From NCBI RefSeq assembly GCF_048001765.1, contig NZ_CP181447.1:1488001-1552000 (forward strand): a DNA stretch of 64,000 nt, written 5' to 3'. This DNA is from Bombiscardovia asteroides_K. Its GTDB lineage: Bacteria; Actinomycetota; Actinomycetes; Actinomycetales; Bifidobacteriaceae. Below are positions 23,727 through 32,624 of this stretch, in pieces (the stretch's first letter is position 1; each line of letters begins with the position of its first letter). The notes beneath the pieces are model-generated. The model ran no database searches and was not told where the DNA came from. It saw only the letters and a list, made by a program, of their open reading frames with translations. A program made the position numbers and the translations under genes.

Positions 23727-23770
23727 AGGCACTTTAGATTCTCTGATAGCGACATAGAGAAAGGAACCCC

Positions 23771-24703
23771 ATGGACGATACCATTCTGGATATTAGCCAT
23801 GCCAGCAAACGGTTCGGACGCTTTCAGGCACTGGACGATGTCAGCCTTTCCATAAACAAGGGCGAGGTCTACGGGCTGATCGGTGAGAACGGCGCCGGCA
23901 AAACCACTCTTATGCGTCTGATCACCGGGCTCTCCCCCATCCAGGAGGGAACCATAAGGCTGATGGGGCACACAATTGGCAAGGACAGCCGGATACTGAG
24001 GAGAATAGGCTCGATCATTGAGGCTCCGGCCGCCTTTAAAAAACTCACCGTCAGCCAGAACATGGAACTGACAGCCATCCAGCACGGGCTGACCGACGAC
24101 AAGGCCATCGCTCAGACCATCGACTTCGTCGGCCTGAGCGAAAAGGCCAAGACTCGTGCCGGTCACCTCTCTCTGGGCCAGCGTCAGCGCCTGGGGTTGG
24201 CCATGGCCATCCTCACCCGACCCGATTTCCTGATTCTGGACGAACCCATCAACGGCCTGGACCCGGGAGGAATCATGGAATTCAGAACACTCCTGGACAG
24301 GCTCAACAAGGAGCGCCGGACGACCATCCTCATTTCCAGTCACATTCTGAGCGAACTCTACCTGGTCTCCTCCCGGTTCGGGTTCATCAGCCACGGTCGC
24401 CTGATCAAGGAAGTAAACAAGGATGAACTGGACCGGATCAATCAAAATGGACTGTTGATAGACGTGGACCAGAGCTCCAGGGCCGCCATGATCCTGGATC
24501 GCCGGGGAATCGGCCCCTTCCAAGTCCTTGACGACCATCAGATTCTGATCAGGCAGGAGAACCTGGAGCCGGGCCCCATCAACAGACTTCTGGTTCAGGA
24601 AGGCATCCTGGTCAATCAAATCAGCCAGCAGAAGGGATCGTTGGAGGAATATTTCACAGATCTGCTCAACAAGGATTCTCAAGAGTCGAGGAAACAACAA
24701 TGA
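23771..24703 (+). CDS. ABC transporter ATP-binding protein (peptide-antibiotic type)
   Basis: A 310-residue ATPase with Walker A GENGAGKTT, signature LSLGQRQRLGLAM, Walker B FLILDEPINGLDP and the H-loop in ISSHILSEL. The C-terminal 90 residues (after about 215) form the regulatory tail typical of BcrA/lantibiotic-immunity ATPases. AGAAAGGAACCCC precedes ATG 23771. It overlaps the permease gene by 4 bases. Control by the divergent two-component system is likely. Confidence 0.9.
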   Translation: MDDTILDISHASKRFGRFQALDDVSLSINKGEVYGLIGENGAGKTTLMRLITGLSPIQEGTIRLMGHTIGKDSRILRRIGSIIEAPAAFKKLTVSQNMELTAIQHGLTDDKAIAQTIDFVGLSEKAKTRAGHLSLGQRQRLGLAMAILTRPDFLILDEPINGLDPGGIMEFRTLLDRLNKERRTTILISSHILSELYLVSSRFGFISHGRLIKEVNKDELDRINQNGLLIDVDQSSRAAMILDRRGIGPFQVLDDHQILIRQENLEPGPINRLLVQEGILVNQISQQKGSLEEYFTDLLNKDSQESRKQQ

Positions 24704-25476
24704 TTAACCAAATCAGGGCCGACTTTTACAGGCAGCGACGTTCCATCGGCATGCTGATTCTGCTGATTGCCACTGTGGCACTCGGCATAGTGACCACATG
24801 GGGCAAGACGACCATAGGAATCACCACCGAAGGCGAAGAATACGCTCATAAACTGTCGGAAATCGCAGGGCAAAGCTGGACCATTAGGACAGGCCTGCAA
24901 GCAGGTGTCGCCTCCGCCTCGTCTCTAATCTACTTTTACATCGCGGTCTTCGTCATTGTCATTGGTGCGGAATACAGCCAGCACACTCTGAAGAACACGC
25001 TGACATCGGGCATCTCGCGCATACAGTTCATCCTCGGCAAGTATGTGACCATCCTGACTGACATCATCCTTTTGACCCTGTGCTACTTCGTCGCTATTCT
25101 GCTGACCGGACTGGCCCTAGGAAGGAAACCTGGAGCCGGTTGGGGCATCCTATGCAAGGATGTGGCCGTCATGACCCTATCGGTCAGCTTCTGCATCTCC
25201 GTCATCATCAGCCTGGGCATTATCCTATTGATCCTTACCAAATCCCTGGTCATCCCAGCGGTGGTGATCGTGATATGGCCCATGCTGATCGGCCTCGTGG
25301 AGTTGACTGCGAAATGGCAATGGCTGAAATACCTCGACTTCGTCGGGTTCGGCGAACAGATCATCCTTAACACTCTGAAGGCTGATCAGGCCTGGATCTA
25401 TGCCGGAGTATCCGCAGGCGTGGTCCTGGTGGCCATCTTCGGATCGGCTCTGATCATATCCAAGCAGGAGATCTAA
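24700..25476 (+). CDS. ABC-2 type permease (lantibiotic/bacitracin-export-like)
   Basis: A 258-residue protein with six hydrophobic segments: residues 12-28 (SIGMLILLIATVALGIV), about 72-92, 110-140, 160-188, 190-210 and 230-252. The large first extracellular loop and the segment YSQHTLKNTLTSGISRIQFILGKYV are characteristic of BcrB/ABC-2 permeases that work with BcrA-like ATPases. The ATGA overlap with the ATPase gene implies equal production. It probably pumps a membrane-active peptide or lipid from the membrane. Confidence 0.88.
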   Translation: MINQIRADFYRQRRSIGMLILLIATVALGIVTTWGKTTIGITTEGEEYAHKLSEIAGQSWTIRTGLQAGVASASSLIYFYIAVFVIVIGAEYSQHTLKNTLTSGISRIQFILGKYVTILTDIILLTLCYFVAILLTGLALGRKPGAGWGILCKDVAVMTLSVSFCISVIISLGIILLILTKSLVIPAVVIVIWPMLIGLVELTAKWQWLKYLDFVGFGEQIILNTLKADQAWIYAGVSAGVVLVAIFGSALIISKQEI

Positions 25477-25488
25477 GCCAGGTCAGGC

Positions 25489-26661
25489 CTATACCCGGCC
25501 CGGCTCCTGATCGCTGACGGCCTGCACGGCCATATGGGCAAAGGCCCTGACGGAGGCGTCCAGTGAGTAATGTTCCTTGGTATGTTCGGCATAGCGACTG
25601 GACCAGACTGAAAGGGCATGAGGATGGTCTACCCACCAGTCGATTTGCGAAGCTAGCGCCTGAGCCTTACCGACCGGGAAGAGCGAATGCTGCGTCAAGG
25701 CGAAATGACCGGCGGCGCTCAGGCTGGATCGGGCGATAACCGGGACTGCGCCGCAGGCCATCCCCTCCAGGACGCTGACCGATTCCAGATCCGCTATTGA
25801 TGGGTGAACCAGCAGGTCGGCCTGCCTGAGCAGATCGGGCATGGTCGCGTTCTGATGGAATCCAATAGAGACCTGCATGCCGTCCAGTTGCCGGGCGGCT
25901 TCTGCCTTCAGTCGGCGCTCCATGGGTCCTGTGCCAGCTATGGTCAGACGGATCCTGCGTCTGTTCCTGCACAGGGCCAAGGCACGGATCAAAGTCAGAT
26001 GGTCCTTTTCCCGGGCTAGCCTGCCAGAGGCCACAACCTGGATCAGCCGACCGGATCGCTGCCGTTCGTATCGGTCCCGCTCATATCGGTCACCAGGGTT
26101 GAACCTGGGCTGGTACCCGTTGGATATGACGTGCAGGCAGGCCTTGTACCCATGCGAGCGCAGCAGGTCGGCCGTCAGCTGGGTGGGAACGTGGATGTGT
26201 CTGACATGGTCGTAGAGCCAGAACCGAAACAGCCTGTAAATGGCCGCATCCACCCCGGGCAGGTAACGCAATGGGCCAGAGGAATAGGTGATGTTCTCAG
26301 GCTGAATGTGAAAGCCGGCTGTCACCGGTATGCCCATGGATCTAGCTTGGGACAGGGCGGCGCGGCCGAAGGCGAAAGGTTCGTAAATATGAACCAGATC
26401 CACACCGGCAAAGGCTCTTCGGAAGAGATCCGGATCAGCACAAGCGAAGCTCATCTGTTGCCTGGCCGCCACACGTGAGACCAGAGGAATTCGATGCACC
26501 CGCGCCGGATAGTCGGTCGAACCCACCCCCACCAGACGGACCCGGTGTCCCAACGCTTCCAGACCCTGGGCGTATTGGATGGCGGAGTTGGAGGTCCCAT
26601 TACCCCTGTTGCCGAAGGAGTCCAGAACCAGGGCCAGCGTCAGGCGATCATGATCCCTCAT
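25489..26661 (-). CDS. GT4-family glycosyltransferase
   Basis: A 390-residue GT-B enzyme. The N-terminal half has FGNRGNGTSNSAIQYAQGLE (acceptor Gly-rich loop) and VDLVHIYEPFAFG; the C-terminal half has VVASGRLAREKDHLTLIRAL, LTIAGTGPMERRL and the GT4 E-x7-E motif within ADLESVSVLEGMACGAVPV. Residues about 192-203 contain a small duplication (RYERDRYERQR) in a surface linker. GGGAGCGCTG precedes the start. It is cytosolic or membrane-peripheral and may glycosylate a lipid (like the glucosyl-diacylglycerol or PimB types). It lies downstream of the methionine-type importer genes but need not be co-transcribed with them. Confidence 0.85.
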   Translation of the reverse strand: MRDHDRLTLALVLDSFGNRGNGTSNSAIQYAQGLEALGHRVRLVGVGSTDYPARVHRIPLVSRVAARQQMSFACADPDLFRRAFAGVDLVHIYEPFAFGRAALSQARSMGIPVTAGFHIQPENITYSSGPLRYLPGVDAAIYRLFRFWLYDHVRHIHVPTQLTADLLRSHGYKACLHVISNGYQPRFNPGDRYERDRYERQRSGRLIQVVASGRLAREKDHLTLIRALALCRNRRRIRLTIAGTGPMERRLKAEAARQLDGMQVSIGFHQNATMPDLLRQADLLVHPSIADLESVSVLEGMACGAVPVIARSSLSAAGHFALTQHSLFPVGKAQALASQIDWWVDHPHALSVWSSRYAEHTKEHYSLDASVRAFAHMAVQAVSDQEPGRV

Positions 26662-26738
26662 CAGCGCTCCCTCCGCTGTCCATCATCAGCAGCTTCGGGC
26701 CGGACCAAGACAGGGCGACGACCCGATTGCACCCAATA

Positions 26739-27602
26739 TTAGTAGGAGAAGGCCGGGACGGCTGCCCCACGGTAGTAGCGGTTGATGGCGTCAGCCACAT
26801 ATCGGCTGTGGTAGGCGGCAACCAGGGACTTGTAGGCGGGGTCGTTCTTGTCGGCCTGCCTGGCCACGATGATGTTGACATAGGGGTGATTGGCTGGCGA
26901 TTTGAGATCGCCGGGCACCTGGTAGATGGCATCCTGGATTTTCATGCCGGCATCCAGAATGAAATTGGTGTTGGTGATGCCGGCCGCATAGTCGGGCAGA
27001 ACCTTGACAATCCCCGGAGGATCTACCTGGTCCAGGATCAGCCCGCGCGGATTGTCGACGATGTCTTCAGGAACCGGCGTGGTGGCCTTGGGGTCGCGCA
27101 ACCCGATCAGCCCGGCGCTGGCAAGCACCTTCAGGGAGCGGCCCAGATCGATGGGATCACTGGGTATGGCCAGACGCTCGCCATAGCCAATCTGGTCAAC
27201 GCTCCGGTACTTCTTTGAGTAGAGGTTGAGGGGTGAGATGTAAGTGTCGCCGATGGCTGCGAACCGGTACCCGTGCTGCTTGGACTCCTGCTCCAGAAAG
27301 GCGTAGTGCTGGAAGGCATTCAGGTCGATCTCCCCATTGGCCAGCGCCTGATTGGCGTAACGCCCATATTGGAAGGACCGGAGCTTGATTTTTATGCCGG
27401 CCCGGCGCTGGTCCAGTTCGTGCTGAACGGCCTTCCAGATTTCCTCATCGGCATCGCCTACCAGGCCGATGCTGATCTCCCGCTGGCCGCGGTCGGGCTG
27501 GTTGACCTTGACATAGGCCACTCCCATCAGGACGGCTACCACCAGGATGACGACCGAGACAGCCGCCAGCTCTCGTTTGGCCTTGGTTCTTCTGGTGCTC
27601 AT
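26739..27602 (-). CDS. MetQ/NlpA-family substrate-binding protein (first copy)
   Basis: A 287-residue binding protein of the NlpA/MetQ family: EEIWKAVQHEL, EIDLNAFQHYAFLE, TYISPLNLYSKKYRSVDQI, AIPSDPIDLGRSLKVLASAGLI and ALANGEIDLNAFQ are the family blocks. The N-terminus has a hydrophobic segment (VSVVILVVAVLMGVAYVKV) but no lipobox Cys, so it is probably held by an uncleaved signal anchor and not by lipid. It is the distal gene of the leftward metN-metI-metQ-metQ set, 33 bases after its paralogue. Ligand: D/L-methionine or a related compound by family. Confidence 0.88.
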   Translation of the reverse strand: MSTRRTKAKRELAAVSVVILVVAVLMGVAYVKVNQPDRGQREISIGLVGDADEEIWKAVQHELDQRRAGIKIKLRSFQYGRYANQALANGEIDLNAFQHYAFLEQESKQHGYRFAAIGDTYISPLNLYSKKYRSVDQIGYGERLAIPSDPIDLGRSLKVLASAGLIGLRDPKATTPVPEDIVDNPRGLILDQVDPPGIVKVLPDYAAGITNTNFILDAGMKIQDAIYQVPGDLKSPANHPYVNIIVARQADKNDPAYKSLVAAYHSRYVADAINRYYRGAAVPAFSY

Positions 27603-27635
27603 ATCCGTCCTCCTTCATTGCTGGAACCTATCGCA

Positions 27636-28517
27636 TCAGGAAACCTTGAAGGCCGGCAGGCAGGCGCCCTTGTAGACACGGACGATGGTGTCGGCCACGG
27701 GCTTGGAATGGTAGGCGCGCACCACCGCGGCGTAGGTGGGGTTGTCCCGCTGATCCTTGGTGGTGACGATGATGTTGATGTAAGGCTTGTTGGCCGGGTT
27801 CTGCAGATCGTAGGGAACCTCGTGGATGGCATCGTGCACGCTGCGACCTGCGTCGACCACGAAGTTGGCATTGGTGACCCCGCCCGCATAGTCAGGCAGC
27901 AGGTTGAGGATACCGGCCGGATCCACCTGCTCGATGCGCAGATGCTTGGGATTGTCCACCACATCCTCGGGCAGCGGGTTGGTGGCCTTGGGATCGCGCA
28001 GACCGATCAGCTTGGCATCGGCAAGGACCTTCAGGGCCCGGCCCATGTTGGTGGCGTTGTTGGGGATGGCCACCCGGTCGCCGTCCTGGAACTGTGAGGG
28101 CTTGGCATAGCGCTGCGAATAGAGGTTCATGGGCGAGATGTAGGTATTGCCAAGCACGGCCAGCTGGTAGTGGTTGGTCTTCACGTCGTCCTCCAAGTAT
28201 GCGTAATGCTGTGCGGCGTTGAAGTCCACCTCGCGGTTGGACGTGGCCTGGTTGACGTAGATGGCATCCTGGAAGGGCTTGAGCTCGATCCTGATGCGTT
28301 CGCCCCGCCGATCCAGCTCCGCCTGGACGGCCTTCCAGATCTGATCGTCCGAGCTGCCGATGACCCCGACCTTGACGACCTTGACATCGGCACCCACCTG
28401 GTTCAGGCGGACATCGGTGCCAACCACCAGCGCCAGCAGGAGGACGATGACCAGGCTGAGCGCCGCCAGCTGGACCTTGGCTCTGTTCTTTTTGCCGACG
28501 TGACTACGACCGACCAC
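27636..28517 (-). CDS. MetQ/NlpA-family substrate-binding protein (second copy)
   Basis: A 293-residue paralogue of the next gene, sharing DQIWKAVQAEL, EVDFNAAQHYAYLEDD, TYISPMNLYSQRYAKPSQF, AIPNNATNMGRALKVLADAKLIGLRDPKAT and the C-terminal NKPYINIIVT block. It starts with GTG behind GAAAGG. Like its sister it has a basic N-terminus, one hydrophobic helix (LAALSLVIVLLLALVVGTD) and no lipobox Cys. Two related binding proteins serving one MetNI transporter suggest either broadened specificity or dosage. The pair clearly arose by tandem duplication and has since diverged. Confidence 0.88.
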   Translation of the reverse strand: MVGRSHVGKKNRAKVQLAALSLVIVLLLALVVGTDVRLNQVGADVKVVKVGVIGSSDDQIWKAVQAELDRRGERIRIELKPFQDAIYVNQATSNREVDFNAAQHYAYLEDDVKTNHYQLAVLGNTYISPMNLYSQRYAKPSQFQDGDRVAIPNNATNMGRALKVLADAKLIGLRDPKATNPLPEDVVDNPKHLRIEQVDPAGILNLLPDYAGGVTNANFVVDAGRSVHDAIHEVPYDLQNPANKPYINIIVTTKDQRDNPTYAAVVRAYHSKPVADTIVRVYKGACLPAFKVS

Positions 28518-28542
28518 GATAATCTGACCTTTCCCGGGTTGT

Positions 28543-29219
28543 TCAGTGTTCGACGACCTCGGCCAGAAGCCGGCCGAACAGTTCGATCAGGGCGATGAAG
28601 ATGACCAGAACGATGATGGTGGCGATGGTCACGTCGTTCATGGACCGCTGGTAGCCCAGGCGAATGGCAAAGTCGCCCAGACCGCCGCCGCCCACGATGC
28701 CCACGGTCGCGGTCTCGCCCACCAGGCTGACGATGGTGATGGTGGTCACCCGGATGATGGAGGGGATGCCCTCACGCAGGTAGACATGCCAGATGATCTG
28801 CCAGGTGGTCATGCCCATGGACTCCGCCGCCTCGACGTACCCAGGGTCCAGACCGGCAAGGGCCGACTCGATCTGCCGGGAAAAGAAGGGCGTGATGCCC
28901 ACGACCAGGGGAAAGATCGCCCCCTTGGGCCCGATGGCCGTGCCCATGAGCATCCTGGTGACCGGAACCAGGGCCGCCGCCAGAATGATGAAGGGGATGG
29001 AGCGGAAAAGGTCGATCAGCTTGTCCAGGATGGTGAAGACCAGGCCGTTGCGACGGATGCCATCGCGTCGGCTGATGATCAGTCCCACCCCGATGACCAG
29101 AGCCAGCAGGAAGGAGATCACCCCGGAGACGCCGACCATGACCAGGGTCTGAACCATACTGCTGAAGAACTCCGGCAGCCGGCTCATGACGTTGGGGAAC
29201 CAGGTGGTAAGCAGGGACG

Positions 29220-29223
<4 letters not shown>
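28543..29223 (-). CDS. metI: Methionine-type ABC transporter permease
   Basis: A 226-residue MetI-family permease with five membrane helices (for example MVGVSGVISFLLALVIGVGLII and FIILAAALVPVTRML) and the EAA loop EAAESMGMTTWQIIWHVYLREGIPSII that docks on the ATPase. TATVGIVGGGGLGDFAIRLGYQ is the conserved MetI end-loop. It overlaps the metN stop by 4 bases. Together with MetN and the MetQ copies it imports methionine or a methionine derivative across the cytoplasmic membrane. Confidence 0.93.
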
Positions 29224-30272
<1,049 letters not shown>

Positions 30273-30413
30273 GTTCCCGCCTTCCCTGGTCGACTGCATG
30301 ACATGGTAATCGTCCCGGCGGCCAGTGGACAAGAAGGCCTCTATAGATGTCGTTTATAGGCATGTATCGATACTTGGCCTGCTTGGTCTACGGGTCGGTG
30401 GCAGAATGTGGGT

Positions 30414-31715
30414 ATGAGCGCATCCGGTCAGCAGCGGATTATCAACACCATCAATCCCGGGGAGCGACCGTTCGGCTCTCCTCTGGGGCCAAGACCTACA
30501 CGAGTCCTTCTCCTGGGAGCCGGCGAACTCGGCCGCGAGATTGCCATCAGCCTGATGCGGCTGGGTGCATGGGTAGGTGCGGCGGACTCCTACCCTGGCG
30601 CACCGGCCACCCAGGTGGCCCATGCCGGCTACCAGGTGAAGATGAGTGATCCGCAGGCCCTGGAGGACCTGATCGACAAGGTCCAGCCTGATTTGATCGT
30701 GCCAGAGGTCGAGGCCATCGCCACAGACCGCCTGGTCGGCGCCGCGGCCCGGGGCATCCAGGTGGTGCCTGCCGCCCCACTGGCGGCCATGTGTATGGAC
30801 CGCCGGGCCCTGCGCGTCTTCGCCCACGAGCAGGTGGGCCTGCCCACCACCCCCTACCGATTCGCCGACTCACCCGAAGAGCTGGCCAGCGCGGCGGATC
30901 AGGTGGGCTACCCTTGCATGGTCAAACCCCTGATGAGCTCCTCCGGCCACGGACAAACCCTGGTGCGAAGCAAGGAGGACTTGCCGCAAGCCTGGAATTC
31001 GGCACTGACCCAGGGCCGGGCGGCCACCAGGCACCAGGGCAAGGCCGAGGTCATTGTGGAGGCTCTGGCCCCACTGGCCCATGAGCTGACTGTTCTGACC
31101 CTGGCTTCCTCTGCCGGCGTGGCCACTTGCACGCCCATCGGCCAACGGCAGGAGGATGGGGACTATCGCCTCTCCTGGCAACCGGCGGAGCTCAATCCCG
31201 ACATCTTACAGCAGGCCCGGAGTATGGCCACCCGGCTGGTTGGTGCCATGACCTCCCTGGCCCGCCAGAGTGGCGAGACTGGTTGGGGGATCTACGGTGT
31301 GGAGATCTTCGTCCTACGCGACGGGTCGCTCCTCTTCAACGAGGTGGCCCCCCGCCCGCATGACACCGGCATGGTGACCATGATCTCCCAGCGGCTGAGC
31401 GAATTCGACCTTCATGCCCGGGCCATCCTCGGCATTCCCGTCCACCAGGAGGATCTGGCCCTGAATCTGCCGGAAGGCACATGCGCGGTCAGCCGACCCA
31501 TCCTGGTCAGGGGCCAGGGACCGGTCAGCTTCCAAGGCCTGCCGCAGGCCCTGGACCACCCAGGCACTGATCTGCGCATCTTCTCCAAGCCCGAAGTGCA
31601 TGGCCTGCGCCGCATGGGCGTGGCCCTGGCCCTGGGGCCGGATCTACAGACTGCCACCGAACGTGCCGAAGCCGTGGTCCGCGATCTGAAACCCCGGGTG
31701 GGAACGGGGATGTAA
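30414..31715 (+). CDS. purT: Formate-dependent phosphoribosylglycinamide formyltransferase
   Basis: A 433-residue ATP-grasp enzyme. Family blocks: VLLLGAGELGREIAISLMRLGAWV, YPGAPATQVAHAGYQVKM, LIVPEVEAIATDRLVGAAARGIQVVPA, QVGLPTTPYRFADS, YPCMVKPLMSSSGHGQ, GVEIFVLRDGSLLFNEVAPRPHDTGMVT. It makes formyl-GAR from GAR, formate and ATP without folate, step 3 of purine synthesis. ATG 30414 is used; GTG 30408 is also in frame and neither has a strong ribosome site. It is the first of the rightward pur genes. Formate is a bifidobacterial fermentation product, so the substrate is supplied internally. Confidence 0.93.
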   Translation: MSASGQQRIINTINPGERPFGSPLGPRPTRVLLLGAGELGREIAISLMRLGAWVGAADSYPGAPATQVAHAGYQVKMSDPQALEDLIDKVQPDLIVPEVEAIATDRLVGAAARGIQVVPAAPLAAMCMDRRALRVFAHEQVGLPTTPYRFADSPEELASAADQVGYPCMVKPLMSSSGHGQTLVRSKEDLPQAWNSALTQGRAATRHQGKAEVIVEALAPLAHELTVLTLASSAGVATCTPIGQRQEDGDYRLSWQPAELNPDILQQARSMATRLVGAMTSLARQSGETGWGIYGVEIFVLRDGSLLFNEVAPRPHDTGMVTMISQRLSEFDLHARAILGIPVHQEDLALNLPEGTCAVSRPILVRGQGPVSFQGLPQALDHPGTDLRIFSKPEVHGLRRMGVALALGPDLQTATERAEAVVRDLKPRVGTGM

Positions 31716-31792
31716 CCCGGGCTTGCTATGGTGGTCGTGTCCCAAGCAGTGCAGAAGTTTCCAATTCGCAACAAACTCGAGGAAGGCGAACA

Positions 31793-32545
31793 GTGGAAAA
31801 GTTGGGAATGCGCTATCAAGGCAAGGCCAAGAAACTGTACGAGACGGATGACCCGGACATACTCTGGGTCGAGTACACAGACCAGGCCACCGCGGGGAAC
31901 GGGGCCAAGAAGGCCAATATCGAAGGCAAGGCCAGACTGAACAACAGGATCACCACGGTGATATTCTCCCTGCTGGCCCGCCGGGGCATCCCCAGCCACT
32001 TCGTACGCAGCATCTCGGATACCGAACAGCTCAACCGTCGGCTGGACATGTTCCCCCTGGAGATCGTCATGCGCAACCGGGCTGCAGGCTCCTTCGCCCA
32101 ACGGTACGGGGTTGCGGAGGGCACCGCCCTGAAGCAGCCGGTGCTGGAATTCTTCTACAAGTCCGACCCCCTGGATGATCCGTTTATCAACCGGGATGAC
32201 ATTCTGGCCCTGGGACTGGCCACCGAGCAGGATCTGGACATCATCGCCGCCAAGACCCGGGAGATCAACGGGGCACTGACCGGCATCTTCCGCGCCATCA
32301 ACGTGGAGCTGGTGGATTTCAAGATCGAAATGGGCAAGACCGGATCGGGCATCATCCTTCTCGGCGACGAAATCACCCCCGACACCTGTCGGCTCTGGGC
32401 GATTGGCAACAATAATGACGGCCATGTCACCCACCTGGACAAGGACATTTTCCGCAGGGATCTGGGCAGCATCATTCCGGCTTATCAAACCATTCTGGAT
32501 GGGCTGACCGAATTGGAGGAGCGCGAAAGCCAATCGAACAGCTGA
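31793..32545 (+). CDS. purC: SAICAR synthetase
   Basis: A 250-residue SAICAR synthetase with a GTG start and GAGGAAGG six bases upstream. Signature blocks YQGKAKKLYETDDPDILWVEY, GARLNN-type KARLNNRITTVIFSLL, PLEIVMRNRAAGSFAQRYG and VDFKIEMGKTGSGIILLGDEITPDTCRLW are all present. It joins CAIR and aspartate with ATP. The length is normal for the bacterial short form. A strong hairpin terminator follows directly (32554-32586), before purL. Confidence 0.95.
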   Translation: MEKLGMRYQGKAKKLYETDDPDILWVEYTDQATAGNGAKKANIEGKARLNNRITTVIFSLLARRGIPSHFVRSISDTEQLNRRLDMFPLEIVMRNRAAGSFAQRYGVAEGTALKQPVLEFFYKSDPLDDPFINRDDILALGLATEQDLDIIAAKTREINGALTGIFRAINVELVDFKIEMGKTGSGIILLGDEITPDTCRLWAIGNNNDGHVTHLDKDIFRRDLGSIIPAYQTILDGLTELEERESQSNS

Positions 32546-32553
32546 ATCGGTGG

Positions 32554-32586
32554 ACCCGGAAGCGAGCATATCGCCTCCGGGTTTTT
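32554..32586 (+). terminator. Strong intrinsic terminator between purC and purL
   Basis: ACCCGGA (32554-32560) pairs with TCCGGGT (32576-32582); an inner GCGA/TCGC stem extends it around a GCATA loop, and TTTTT follows at 32582-32586. This is a canonical rho-independent terminator. It lies 9 bases after the purC stop and 38 bases before the purL start, so purL expression needs either read-through or a promoter in the short gap. Confidence 0.85.
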
Positions 32587-32624
32587 CATTGGTCCCCAAC
32601 CAGTCCATCGCGAAAGGATCCATT

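Noticed and set aside
23720..24700. 326-codon leftward frame opposite the ABC ATPase
   Set aside because: It is an antisense shadow: the plus strand carries a complete ATPase with Walker motifs, and the leftward product has no recognisable domain.
30273..30413. SAM or other riboswitch before metN or purT
   Set aside because: The gap is short and I cannot find conserved riboswitch stems or a terminator-antiterminator pair on either strand.
32550..32624. 25-codon N-terminal extension of PurL
   Set aside because: It would be translated through a canonical terminator and has no ribosome site. GTG 32625 has GAAAGGA and starts with the conserved PurS-like strand.
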